This document shows, piece after piece, positions 36,668 to 44,476 of a DNA stretch of 64,000 nt. Location: positions 1 to 64,000 of the forward strand of contig NZ_CADFDU010000020.1 in NCBI RefSeq assembly GCF_902833045.1, in the 5' to 3' direction. Position numbers and translations under genes: made by a program. Below the pieces are notes generated by a model. It searched no databases. It worked only from the letters and a program-made list of their open reading frames with translations, and was not told the DNA's origin. How positions within the stretch are numbered: position 1 is the first letter of the stretch; the number at the start of each line of letters is the position of its first letter. The DNA is from Burkholderia sp. BCC0322. GTDB lineage: Bacteria > Pseudomonadota > Gammaproteobacteria > Burkholderiales > Burkholderiaceae.

Positions 36668-37485
36668 AGCCGAATCGTTACCTGCAGTTCGCGGCGCTGT
36701 TTGCCGGCTTTGCGTTCCTGTACATCCCGATCATCAGCCTGATCGTCTATTCGTTCAACGAGTCGAAGCTCGTCACCGTGTGGTCGGGTTTCTCGTTCAA
36801 GTGGTACTCGGCGCTCGTCGAGGACGACGAGTTGCTGACCGCCGCGTGGCTGTCGCTGAAGATCGGCGTGCTGACCGCGTTCGCGTCGGTGTTCATCGGC
36901 ACGTGGGCCGGCTTCGTGCTCGCGCGGATGGGGCGCTTTCGCGGTTTCGCGCTGTTCAGCGGGATGATCAACGCGCCGCTCGTGATCCCCGAGGTGATCC
37001 AGGGGATCTCGCTGCTGCTGCTGTTCATCGAGCTGGCGAAGTGGATCGGCTGGCCGGCCGAGCGCGGCATCTTCACGATCTGGCTCGGCCACGTGATGCT
37101 GTGCATCTCGTACGTCGCGATCATCGTGCAGTCGCGTGTGCGCGAGCTGAATCCGTCGCTGGAAGAGGCCGCGCTCGATCTCGGCGCGACGCCGCTGAAA
37201 GTGTTCTTCACGATCACGCTGCCGCTGATCTCGCAGGCGCTGATCGCGGGCTGGCTGCTGTCGTTCACGCTGTCGATCGACGACCTCGTGCTGTCGGCGT
37301 TCCTGTCGGGCCCCGGCTCGACGACGCTGCCGCTCGTCGTGTTCTCGCGCGTGCGCCTCGGGCTGAACCCGGAAATGAACGCGCTCGCGACGCTGTTCAT
37401 CGTTGCGGTGACGGCCGGCGTCGTGATCGCGAACTTCGTGATGCTGCGGCAGGAGCGCAAGCGGATGGCGGGGTTCGCGACCTGA
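36664..37485 (+). CDS. potI: Polyamine ABC transporter permease
   Basis: 273 residues with six membrane segments and the EAA-type loop EEAALDLGATPLKVFFTITLPLISQALIAG. It pairs with PotH to form the channel of the importer. It is the last gene of the operon, and a strong terminator follows. Confidence 0.92.
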   Translation: MKPNRYLQFAALFAGFAFLYIPIISLIVYSFNESKLVTVWSGFSFKWYSALVEDDELLTAAWLSLKIGVLTAFASVFIGTWAGFVLARMGRFRGFALFSGMINAPLVIPEVIQGISLLLLFIELAKWIGWPAERGIFTIWLGHVMLCISYVAIIVQSRVRELNPSLEEAALDLGATPLKVFFTITLPLISQALIAGWLLSFTLSIDDLVLSAFLSGPGSTTLPLVVFSRVRLGLNPEMNALATLFIVAVTAGVVIANFVMLRQERKRMAGFAT

Positions 37486-37508
37486 CGTTCAGGTCATGAT
37501 CGCCATGG

Positions 37509-37550
37509 AAAACGCCCGGTGCCGACGACGAGTCGGGCCGGGCGTTTTGT
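37509..37550 (+). terminator. Terminator after potI
   Basis: AAAACGCCCGG (37509-37519) and CCGGGCGTTTT (37538-37548) are exact complements around an 18-nt loop. The A and T tracts on both sides allow it to serve both directions. Confidence 0.88.
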
Positions 37551-37657
37551 TGGGTGGCGCTGCGTGCGGATCGGCGCCGGTCAGGATGCGATTGCGACGG
37601 ACGAAGGGCGCCAGCGCCACGGCATGGGTTCGATGTCCGTGCCCGACCGTGGCCGCC

Positions 37658-38464
37658 TCATGCGTGGAACGCCGCCTTCGCCAGCAGCCCGAGCGCGACG
37701 CACACGAGCACGGCCGCGAATCCGGCCTGCACGTGCCGGGCGGCGAGGTGGCGTGACGCGCCGCGACCGGCGGCCATGCCGAGCGCGGTCGCGACGGTGA
37801 ACCACAACGTCACGTCGAGCGGTGCGCGCGTGCCCGACACGAGCGTGGCGATGACACCGCCGGTGCCGACGAGCGCGATCACCATCAGCGACGTCGCGAC
37901 GACGCCGTGCATCGACACGTTCGTGAACTTGCGCAGCATCGGCACGATCACGAAGCCGCCGCCCACGCCGAGCAGCCCCGTCATCAGGCCCGTCATCGCA
38001 CCGGTCGACGCAAGCGCGACGCCGACCGGCCAGGACCAGACGAGCCGGCCCGTATCGGGATTCACGCGGCCGACGCACAGCGGCGACGCTGCCGCGTCGA
38101 CCGGCGCGTGCCGCAGCGCCTGCAACAACAGGCGGCCGGCGACGACCAGCATCGTCAGCGCGAACAGCGCGAGCAGCAGGCGTTGCGGCAGCACATGCGC
38201 GAGCCGTACGCCGAGCGTGGTCAGCGGCACGCCGGCCACGGCCATCAGCAGCGCCGCGCGGTAGCGCACGAGCCCGCGGCGGAAACCTTCGAGCGCGCCG
38301 AGCGCGGCGCTGCCCGCCACCGCGACGAGCGCGACGGGCGTGGCCTGCTGCATCGGCCAGCCCATGCCGACGACGAGCGCGGGCACCGCGAGGATGCCAC
38401 CGCCGGCGCCGGTCAGGCCGAGCACGGCGCCGACGAAACCGCCCAGTACGAGGGAAATCAGCAT
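37658..38464 (-). CDS. TauE/SafE-family sulfite exporter
   Basis: 268 residues with about eight membrane segments and the duplicated glycine-rich start GGFVGAVLGLTGAGGGILAVPALV and GLMTGLLGVGGGFVIVPML. Family members export sulfite or other small sulfonates. It is the last gene of a leftward operon (start 18 bp after the SQR fusion), so it most plausibly exports sulfite or a sulfur oxyanion made by sulfide oxidation. Confidence 0.87.
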   Translation of the reverse strand: MLISLVLGGFVGAVLGLTGAGGGILAVPALVVGMGWPMQQATPVALVAVAGSAALGALEGFRRGLVRYRAALLMAVAGVPLTTLGVRLAHVLPQRLLLALFALTMLVVAGRLLLQALRHAPVDAAASPLCVGRVNPDTGRLVWSWPVGVALASTGAMTGLMTGLLGVGGGFVIVPMLRKFTNVSMHGVVATSLMVIALVGTGGVIATLVSGTRAPLDVTLWFTVATALGMAAGRGASRHLAARHVQAGFAAVLVCVALGLLAKAAFHA

Positions 38465-38482
38465 GACGTCATCGCGCTCCGG

Positions 38483-40153
38483 TCAACGTGCGATCGCGGG
38501 CTTCGCGAGCCATTCGCGGCCCTTGAGCATCGCCTTCCAGTAGAGCGGCGGCAGCACGCGTTCCTTGAGCAGCCACGCGAGGCGCGACGGACGCTTGCCG
38601 TCGATCAGCCACGCGGGGAAGGTCGGTGCGACCTTGCCGCCGTACAGGAATTCGGCGAGCACGATCTTGCCGCGCTCAACCGTGAGCGGGCATGAGCCAT
38701 AGCCGTCGTACGCGGCGTCGCCGTGTGCGTGGCCGAGCGACGCGAGCAGGTTGTGTGCCACCACCGGTGCCTGCTTGCGGGCGGCCGCGGCCGTTTTCGC
38801 ATTGGTCGTGTTGGTGGCGTCGCCGAGCGCGTAGATGTCCGGAAACTGCTTGTGGCGCAGTGTCGCCGGATCGACGTCGATCCAGCCGGCCGCGTCGGCG
38901 AGCGGGCTCGAACGCACGAAGTCGGGCGCCTTCTGCGGCGGCACGACGTGGATCATGTCGAACGCGCGCACGACGGTTTCCTTGCCGCCGTCCGGCAGCG
39001 CGCGCGCGAACGTCGCGCGGCGCGCGGGCCCGTCGATCGACACGAGGTTGTGGCCGAACGACAGCGCGATGTCATAGCTTTTCACATACTCCATCAGCGC
39101 GGGCACGTAGTCGGCGACACCGAACAGCGCGGCGCCCGCATTCAGGAACTCGACGTTCGCGGCTTCGAGGCGGCCCGCGCGCCGCCAGTGATCGCACGAC
39201 AGGTACATCGCCTTCTGTGGCGCGCCCGCGCACTTGATCGGCATCGGCGGTTGCGTGAAGAGCGCGTTGCCGCCGCGGAACGCGCGCACGAGCTCCCACG
39301 TGTACGGCGCGAGATCGTAGCGGTAGTTGGACGTGACGCCGTTGCGGCCGAGCGTGTCGGCGAGCCCTTCGATCGCGTGCCAGTCGAGCTTGAGCCCCGG
39401 ACACACGACGAGCTTGCGATACCCGATGCGGCGACAGCCGTCGAGGACGACGGTGTGCGCGTCGGGCTCGAAGCCCGCGACGGCGGCCTGGATCCGCTGC
39501 ACGCCACGCGGCAGCACGTCGGTCATTCGGCGTGCGGTGGTCTCGGGCCGGAACACGCCCGCGCCGACCATCGTCCAGCCGGGCTGGTAGTAGTGGACGT
39601 CGGCCGGGTCGATCACCGCGATGTCGAGCGACGCATCGCGCGCGAGCAGGCTCGACGCGACCGCGATGCCGGCAGCGCCCGCGCCGACGATCACGATGTC
39701 GTGCCGCGCATCGACGGCCGGTGCCGCCTGCCTGCCGCCTTGCACGACACGCGAGGCGAGCGCGCGCAGGTCGTAGCCGGCTGCGCCGGCCGTCGCGACG
39801 ATGTCGTTCAGCGGCCGCAGGCCGGCTTGCGACAGCGCCCACAGCGTGGCCGAGCGCGTGCCGCTGCGGCAATACGCGAGCACCGGGCCTTCGAGCGACG
39901 CGAGGAGCGCGCCGAACTGCGCGGCCTGGTCGTCGGTCACCTTGCCCGTATCGACCGGCAGGTAGTGCACGTCGATGCCGAGCGGCACGGCGGCCGCGCG
40001 GATCTCGGTGACGGTCGGCTGGTCGGGGCCTTCTCCGTCGGGGCGGTTGCAGATGATCGCGCGGATGCCGGTTGCGTGAAGCGCGGGCAGGTCGGCCGCC
40101 GCGATCTGCGGCGAGACCGACAGCGTGTCGGTCAGCTTGCGGATGGTGGTCAT
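38483..40153 (-). CDS. sqr: DUF442 phosphatase-like domain fused to sulfide:quinone oxidoreductase
   Basis: 556 residues. Residues 1-135 form a DUF442 domain with the cysteine motif YCRSGTR (C95), as in the Blh-type sulfurtransferase/phosphatase family. Residues 150-556 form a flavoprotein with the FAD motif IVGAGAAG at about 155-162 and the ALGDATNTTNAKTAAAARKQ segment. The type II SQR cysteines are C308 (IKCAGAPQK) and C488 (YGSCPL). It oxidises sulfide to persulfide and passes electrons to quinone at the membrane. The fusion probably hands sulfane sulfur between domains. It sits 30 bp after the persulfide dioxygenase gene. Confidence 0.9.
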   Translation of the reverse strand: MTTIRKLTDTLSVSPQIAAADLPALHATGIRAIICNRPDGEGPDQPTVTEIRAAAVPLGIDVHYLPVDTGKVTDDQAAQFGALLASLEGPVLAYCRSGTRSATLWALSQAGLRPLNDIVATAGAAGYDLRALASRVVQGGRQAAPAVDARHDIVIVGAGAAGIAVASSLLARDASLDIAVIDPADVHYYQPGWTMVGAGVFRPETTARRMTDVLPRGVQRIQAAVAGFEPDAHTVVLDGCRRIGYRKLVVCPGLKLDWHAIEGLADTLGRNGVTSNYRYDLAPYTWELVRAFRGGNALFTQPPMPIKCAGAPQKAMYLSCDHWRRAGRLEAANVEFLNAGAALFGVADYVPALMEYVKSYDIALSFGHNLVSIDGPARRATFARALPDGGKETVVRAFDMIHVVPPQKAPDFVRSSPLADAAGWIDVDPATLRHKQFPDIYALGDATNTTNAKTAAAARKQAPVVAHNLLASLGHAHGDAAYDGYGSCPLTVERGKIVLAEFLYGGKVAPTFPAWLIDGKRPSRLAWLLKERVLPPLYWKAMLKGREWLAKPAIAR

Positions 40154-40183
40154 GTCGGGGTTCTCGGTTGGGGGCGGCGGCGC

Positions 40184-41068
40184 TCAGATCGCGTCGAGCG
40201 GGATCTTCAGGTAGCGCACGCCGTTGTTTTCGGGCTCGGGCAGGTGGCCGGCGCGCATGTTGACCTGCACGGACGGCAGCATCAGCACGGGCATCGCGAG
40301 CGTGGCGTCGCGTGCGGTGCGCATCGCGACGAAATCGTCCTCGGTCACGCCGTCCTTCACGTGCACGTTCGCGCGGCGCTGCTCGGCCACGGTCGTCTCG
40401 AACCGCACGTCGCGGCCGCCCGGCTGGTAGTCGTGGCACAGGTACAGGCGCGTGTCGGGCGGCAGCGCGAGCACGCGGGCGATCGAGCGGTACAGCGTGC
40501 GCGCGTCGCCGCCGGGGAAGTCGCAGCGGGCCGTGCCGTAGTCGGGCATGAACAGCGTGTCGCCGACGAATGCCGCGTGCTGCGTCGCATCGTCGACGCA
40601 GTAGGTCATGCATGCTGGCGTATGGCCCGGCGTATGCAGCGCGCGGATCGTCAGCGCGCCGAGCGCGAGCGTGTCGCCGTCGTCGAGCAGCCGGTCGAAC
40701 TGGCGGCCGTCGTGCGCGAAGCCGGGGCCTGCGTTGAACAGCGTGCCGAACACGTGCTGCACGCGGCGCACGTGCGAACCGATCGCGATCTGGCCGCCGA
40801 CGTGTTCCTTCAGGTACGGTGCGGCCGACAGGTGGTCGGCGTGCACATGGGTTTCGAGCAGCCAGTGAACGTCCGCGCCGAGTTCGGCGACGCGGGCGAT
40901 CAGCCGGTCGGCGCTCGCCGTGTGCGTGCGGCCGGATTTAGGGTCGTAGTCGAGCACGCTGTCGATCAGCGCGCATGCGCGGCTCGCGGTATCGAGCAGC
41001 AGATAGCTGACGGTGTGGGTCGCCGGGTCGAAAAAGCCTTCGACCGACAGCGTGGGGGCGTTGCTCAC
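40184..41068 (-). CDS. pdo: Persulfide dioxygenase (ETHE1-like metallo-beta-lactamase fold)
   Basis: 294 residues from GTG 41068. The GTG has GAGGA seven bases upstream and starts ~36 nt after the expected sigma-54 start site; the upstream ATG at 41095 would leave a leader of about 9 nt with no ribosome site. The metal motif HVHADH is at 74-79, then TPGHTPACMTY and GDTLFMPDYGTARCDFPGG. It is a non-heme iron enzyme that oxidises glutathione persulfide to sulfite and GSH, working after SQR. First gene of the operon. Confidence 0.9.
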   Translation of the reverse strand: MSNAPTLSVEGFFDPATHTVSYLLLDTASRACALIDSVLDYDPKSGRTHTASADRLIARVAELGADVHWLLETHVHADHLSAAPYLKEHVGGQIAIGSHVRRVQHVFGTLFNAGPGFAHDGRQFDRLLDDGDTLALGALTIRALHTPGHTPACMTYCVDDATQHAAFVGDTLFMPDYGTARCDFPGGDARTLYRSIARVLALPPDTRLYLCHDYQPGGRDVRFETTVAEQRRANVHVKDGVTEDDFVAMRTARDATLAMPVLMLPSVQVNMRAGHLPEPENNGVRYLKIPLDAI

Positions 41069-41114
41069 GGGGGTATCCTCGATCAGGTTCTGCATCTGCA
41101 ATCGGGATCGGTAA

Positions 41115-41130
41115 CTCAAGAAGCGTGCCA
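41115..41130 (-). promoter_or_regulatory. Sigma-54 promoter of the pdo-sqr-tauE operon
   Basis: On the minus strand TGGCACG, CTTC, TTGAG matches the -24/-12 consensus TGGCACG-N4-TTGCW except for A in place of C in the -12 GC. Spacing between GG and G(A) is the required 10 nt. Transcription would start near 41104 and run into pdo. The divergent gene encodes a sigma-54 activator. Confidence 0.8.
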
Positions 41131-41238
41131 GCCTGCATCGTGGTACCGGCCGATCTGCCAGGGACTTGATTCGGCTCGGATTTTCGGTGCAACCGCGGCG
41201 ATGCGCAGGTGTCGGCGGCACCGGTTCGCCACGGTGAA

Positions 41239-41286
41239 CTGCCACAACTGGCAGTGCCGTGGCAGAATTGGCAGTCTGCGTGGCAG
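41239..41286. promoter_or_regulatory. Cluster of TGGCAG sites, probable FisR upstream activating sequence
   Basis: CTGCCA-CAAC-TGGCAG (41239-41254) is an exact inverted repeat. TGGCAG then recurs at 41260, 41269 and 41281, and TGCCGTGGCA is a second short palindrome (41255-41264). The cluster is about 110-170 bp upstream of the sigma-54 -12 element, the usual distance for NtrC-type enhancers, and lies just before the fisR start. Confidence 0.7.
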
Positions 41287-41318
41287 TTCGTCAGGCAGCC
41301 CCTACACCGAGCGTCCGC

Positions 41319-42716
41319 ATGAATCCGCACGACACCATCCCGATCGTCCCCGCGCCGCGCCGCGACGTCATGCCCGACGTGCGCGCGCTCGTCGCGTATC
41401 TCGAGCAGGATCCGCAGCCGATGATCGTCGTCGATCCCGACTACCGCATCCTCGCGGCGAACGATGCGTACCGGCGCCAGTTCGGCGTCGCGGGCGTCGA
41501 GCACGTGGGCCGGCACTGCTTCCAGGTCTCGCATCACTACGACGTGCCGTGCGACCAGGCCGGCGAGCATTGCCCGATGAAGCAGGCGCTCGAATCGCGC
41601 GGGCTGAACCGCGTGCTGCACATCCACCACACGCCGCGCGGCCCCGAGCATGTCGACGTCGAATTGCGGCCGATCTTCGATGCGCAGGGCAACGTGATCG
41701 CGTACGTCGAGCGGCTGACGACGGTGCGCAGCGCGTCCGCGCAGCCGAGTGCGGAAGGGCTCGTCGGCGGCGCGGACGCGTTCAATGCGGCGCTCGGCGC
41801 ATTGCAGCGCGTCGCGCCCTCGATGCTGCCGGTGCTGCTGCTCGGCGAATCGGGCACCGGCAAGGAACTGTTCGCCCGCGCGCTGCACGAGGCGAGCGAC
41901 CGCGCAATGGGGCCGTTCGTCGTCGTCGATTGCTCGGGGATCGCCGAGACGCTGTTCGAGAGCGAACTGTTCGGCTACGAGAAGGGCGCGTTCACCGGCG
42001 CGAACCAGCGCAAGCCGGGCCTCGTCGAGACCGCGCAGGGCGGCACGCTGTTTCTCGACGAGATCGGCGACGTGCCGCTGCCGATGCAGGTGAAGCTGCT
42101 GCGGCTGATCGAGTCGGGCACGTTCCGGCGCGTCGGCGGCGTCGAGGCGCTGCGCGCGGATTTCCGGCTCGTCGCGGCCACGCACAAGCCGCTGCGCGAG
42201 ATGATCGACGACGGCCGGTTCCGGCAGGATCTCTATTACCGGATCAACGCGTTTCCGATTCCGTTGCCGGCGCTGCGCGACCGGCGCGGCGACGTCGCGC
42301 TGCTGGCCGAATCGATCCTGCGGCGGATCGCGAATGCGCGTACCGGCGCGGGCGACGCGAGCGCCCGGCCGTTCGCGGCCCGGCCGTTCGTGCTGACCGA
42401 GCCCGCACGGGCGTGCCTCGAAGCGTATGGATGGCCGGGCAACATCCGCGAGCTGCGCAACGTGCTCGAGCGCGCGTGCCTGTTCGCGGACGACGGGACG
42501 ATCCGCATCGAGCACCTGCCAGCGGAGCTGGTCGCCGCATCGGCGGCGCCGCAGGACCATACGGCCGATGCGCGCGGCGTGTCGGACGCGGAGCTGGTGC
42601 GGATCGCGCACACGTTCGACGGCACGCGCAAGGCGCTCGCCGAACAGGTCGGCATGAGCGAGCGGACGTTGTACCGGCGGATGAAAGCGCTCGGGCTCGG
42701 ATCGCGCGAGCGCTGA
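41319..42716 (+). CDS. fisR: FisR-like sigma-54-dependent activator sensing persulfide
   Basis: 465 residues from ATG 41319. Residues 20-145 form a sensor (PAS-like) domain with cysteines C67, C78 and C85. The 11- and 7-residue spacing equals that of the three sensor cysteines I recall for FisR of Cupriavidus. The AAA+ domain has Walker A GESGTGKE at 176-183 and the sigma-54 contact GAFTGA at 223-228. The C-terminal Fis-type helix-turn-helix has [21 protein letters not shown]. It should activate the divergent pdo-sqr-tauE operon when sulfane sulfur accumulates. Confidence 0.88.
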   Translation: MNPHDTIPIVPAPRRDVMPDVRALVAYLEQDPQPMIVVDPDYRILAANDAYRRQFGVAGVEHVGRHCFQVSHHYDVPCDQAGEHCPMKQALESRGLNRVLHIHHTPRGPEHVDVELRPIFDAQGNVIAYVERLTTVRSASAQPSAEGLVGGADAFNAALGALQRVAPSMLPVLLLGESGTGKELFARALHEASDRAMGPFVVVDCSGIAETLFESELFGYEKGAFTGANQRKPGLVETAQGGTLFLDEIGDVPLPMQVKLLRLIESGTFRRVGGVEALRADFRLVAATHKPLREMIDDGRFRQDLYYRINAFPIPLPALRDRRGDVALLAESILRRIANARTGAGDASARPFAARPFVLTEPARACLEAYGWPGNIRELRNVLERACLFADDGTIRIEHLPAELVAASAAPQDHTADARGVSDAELVRIAHTFDGTRKALAEQVGMSERTLYRRMKALGLGSRER

Positions 42717-42788
42717 ACGGGAGGGCGGCTGGCAGCGGCAGGCGGCTTTGTCGATAATGGCGCGTTCGATCCTGCCTCCACGTCAACG

Positions 42789-43319
42789 ATGAAGACACGC
42801 TTCCTTTCGCCCGGTCTGTTTCTTGCGGCCACTGCGCTGTGCAATCCGGCACAAGCCGCCGCCCAATACACATGGACCGACGCGGCCGGCGCCCATGCGG
42901 TGACGCTCGCCAGGACCGAATCCGGCGACGACGTCGAACTCAAGGTGGCCGCGACGCTCGACGGCCGGCCCGACTGGACCGTACGCGACTACGTGAAGGC
43001 CTGCCCGGTCGACGTGATCCTCGACGTCGTGCCCGCGTCGATCGAAATGCGCGACCTGCTCGGCAACGGCCGCAAGCAGTTCCTGTTCGCGTACAAGATC
43101 GGCTGCCGCGGCGACGTCAGTGCCGACCAGGTCAAGTACTTCCTGGTCGACCAGGGCACGAAGTACGTGCTCCGCGGCGAGGAAACCGTCACGGTCAACG
43201 GCAAGTTCATGGACGGCGGCGCGGCGCCCGTGCCGAATGCGGACCTGAAAGCCCAACCCGCGTTTCTGCGCTACATGACGAAGCATTGGCACGGGATCAG
43301 CGTGCGCGACTATCGATAG
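42789..43319 (+). CDS. Exported hypothetical protein, 176 aa
   Basis: A signal peptide covers about 1-24 (LFLAATALCNPAQA). The mature domain is beta-rich (YTWTDAAGAHAVTLARTESGDDVELKVAATLDG) with two cysteines (KACPVD and KIGCRGD) likely to pair in the periplasm. It includes the segment QFLFAYKIGCRGDVSADQVKYFLVDQGTKYVLRG. It resembles other proteobacterial proteins in which a predicted outer-surface response is measured, but I cannot name a family. It stands alone, convergent with the MerR regulator. Confidence 0.7.
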   Translation: MKTRFLSPGLFLAATALCNPAQAAAQYTWTDAAGAHAVTLARTESGDDVELKVAATLDGRPDWTVRDYVKACPVDVILDVVPASIEMRDLLGNGRKQFLFAYKIGCRGDVSADQVKYFLVDQGTKYVLRGEETVTVNGKFMDGGAAPVPNADLKAQPAFLRYMTKHWHGISVRDYR

Positions 43320-43327
43320 GCGCGCAC

Positions 43328-44356
43328 TCAACGCGCAGGCGCGAGCTGCGCCATCGCCTCCCGCACGAAGCCGATCAGCGTGTCGTCGATCCACGAATCC
43401 TGCGTCAGCGACGGCTCGTTCATCAGCGCCTGGCGGAATTTCGCATGCGTGGCCGGATCGTTGCCGGCATAGCTGCAGAACAGCGCGAGCCAGCGCTGCG
43501 CGAGCGCGCGGCCCTCCGGTGAATCCGGCCTGGCGCCCGCATCGATCGCGTCGCGTACGTCGCCCATCAGTTGCGGCCATGCCATCGCGCTTTCACCGTA
43601 GTGGGCGCGCATGAAGCGAATCTCGTCCGGCGCGAGATACTTCTCGAAGATCCGCATCTTGGTTTCCGACGACGCGCGCAGCACATAGTCGCGCAGCGCG
43701 GTCGAAATGCCGATCTTCGACTGCATCGCCGGTTCGTGCTCGTGCATCAGGTTCAGCTTCGCCAGCAGCCGCGGGTCGTTGTTCGTGTCGCGCACGAGCA
43801 GCGACATCCAGCTGCTGGCGAGCGCACGGGTGCGTTCGTCCTCGGCGGGTACGCCCGCATCGTGCAGCGCACGCACCTCGTCGACGAGTGCGATCCATTC
43901 GGCGTCGCCCGCCTGGCTCTTCTGGTACATCGGCAGGCGCGCGAGTTCTTCCGCGGAAAAATATTTGTCGTACACGGTCATCAACTCCAGTGTGGTGAGC
44001 CAATCGGCCAGCTCCGGCTCCGTGCCCGCGGCGAGCTGCGCGTGCAGGCTCACGAGCCGTTCGCGCAGCTGCGCGGTCTGCGCGAGCTGACGGTCGAGCA
44101 GCGCGATCTGCTTCGCGACGATCTCGACGAGCGGGGTGTCGGGCTGGTTCAGGTGGTCGCCGATTTCGGCGAGCGACAGGCCGAAGCGACGCAGCGCCTG
44201 GATCTGGTGGAGCCGGGCGATGTCGTGGCGGTCGTACAGCCGGTAGCCGTTGTCGGCGCGCGCCGAAGGCGTCAGCAGACCGATCGCGTGATAGTGATGA
44301 AGCGTGCGGACGGTCAGCCCGCTGCGTTTCGCCAGTTCTCCCACTTTCAGTCGCAT
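43328..44356 (-). CDS. MerR-family regulator with C-terminal TipAS-like domain
   Basis: 342 residues. The N-terminal MerR helix-turn-helix is at 1-75 (KVGELAKRSGLTVRTLHHYHAIGLLTPSARADNGYRLYD). A coiled-coil dimer helix follows (LVEIVAKQIALLDRQLAQTAQLRERLVSLHAQL). From about 120 the helical TipAS domain (TVYDKYFSAEELARLPMYQKS) binds drug-like ligands in relatives. A second TipAS-like block is at about 215-335. It probably autoregulates through the MerR-type promoter just upstream. The inducer is unknown. Confidence 0.9.
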   Translation of the reverse strand: MRLKVGELAKRSGLTVRTLHHYHAIGLLTPSARADNGYRLYDRHDIARLHQIQALRRFGLSLAEIGDHLNQPDTPLVEIVAKQIALLDRQLAQTAQLRERLVSLHAQLAAGTEPELADWLTTLELMTVYDKYFSAEELARLPMYQKSQAGDAEWIALVDEVRALHDAGVPAEDERTRALASSWMSLLVRDTNNDPRLLAKLNLMHEHEPAMQSKIGISTALRDYVLRASSETKMRIFEKYLAPDEIRFMRAHYGESAMAWPQLMGDVRDAIDAGARPDSPEGRALAQRWLALFCSYAGNDPATHAKFRQALMNEPSLTQDSWIDDTLIGFVREAMAQLAPAR

Positions 44357-44384
44357 TCGTTCCTCCGTTCGGGTCGCACACTGG

Positions 44385-44415
44385 AGTCTCGAACGTTACG
44401 CTACGTGAGGGTCAA
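44385..44415 (-). promoter_or_regulatory. MerR-type promoter/operator of the TipAS regulator
   Basis: On the minus strand TTGACC (44410-44415) is the -35 and GAGACT (44385-44390) the -10, with a 19-bp spacer. The spacer contains CTCACGTAGCGTAACG, the inverted-repeat type used by MerR regulators to twist the long spacer. It lies 29 bp upstream of the start. Confidence 0.75.
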
Positions 44416-44476
44416 GCGGAAGATCGGGAATCGGGTGCGCGGGGAAATGCCGCGCGCACCCGACGGCAGGGCCGGC

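Noticed and set aside
38723-42757. Open plus-strand frame of over 1300 codons opposite the SQR, pdo and fisR region
   Set aside because: It covers antisense DNA of SQR and pdo and a wrong frame of fisR; the residues are Arg-rich low-complexity and no domain is visible.
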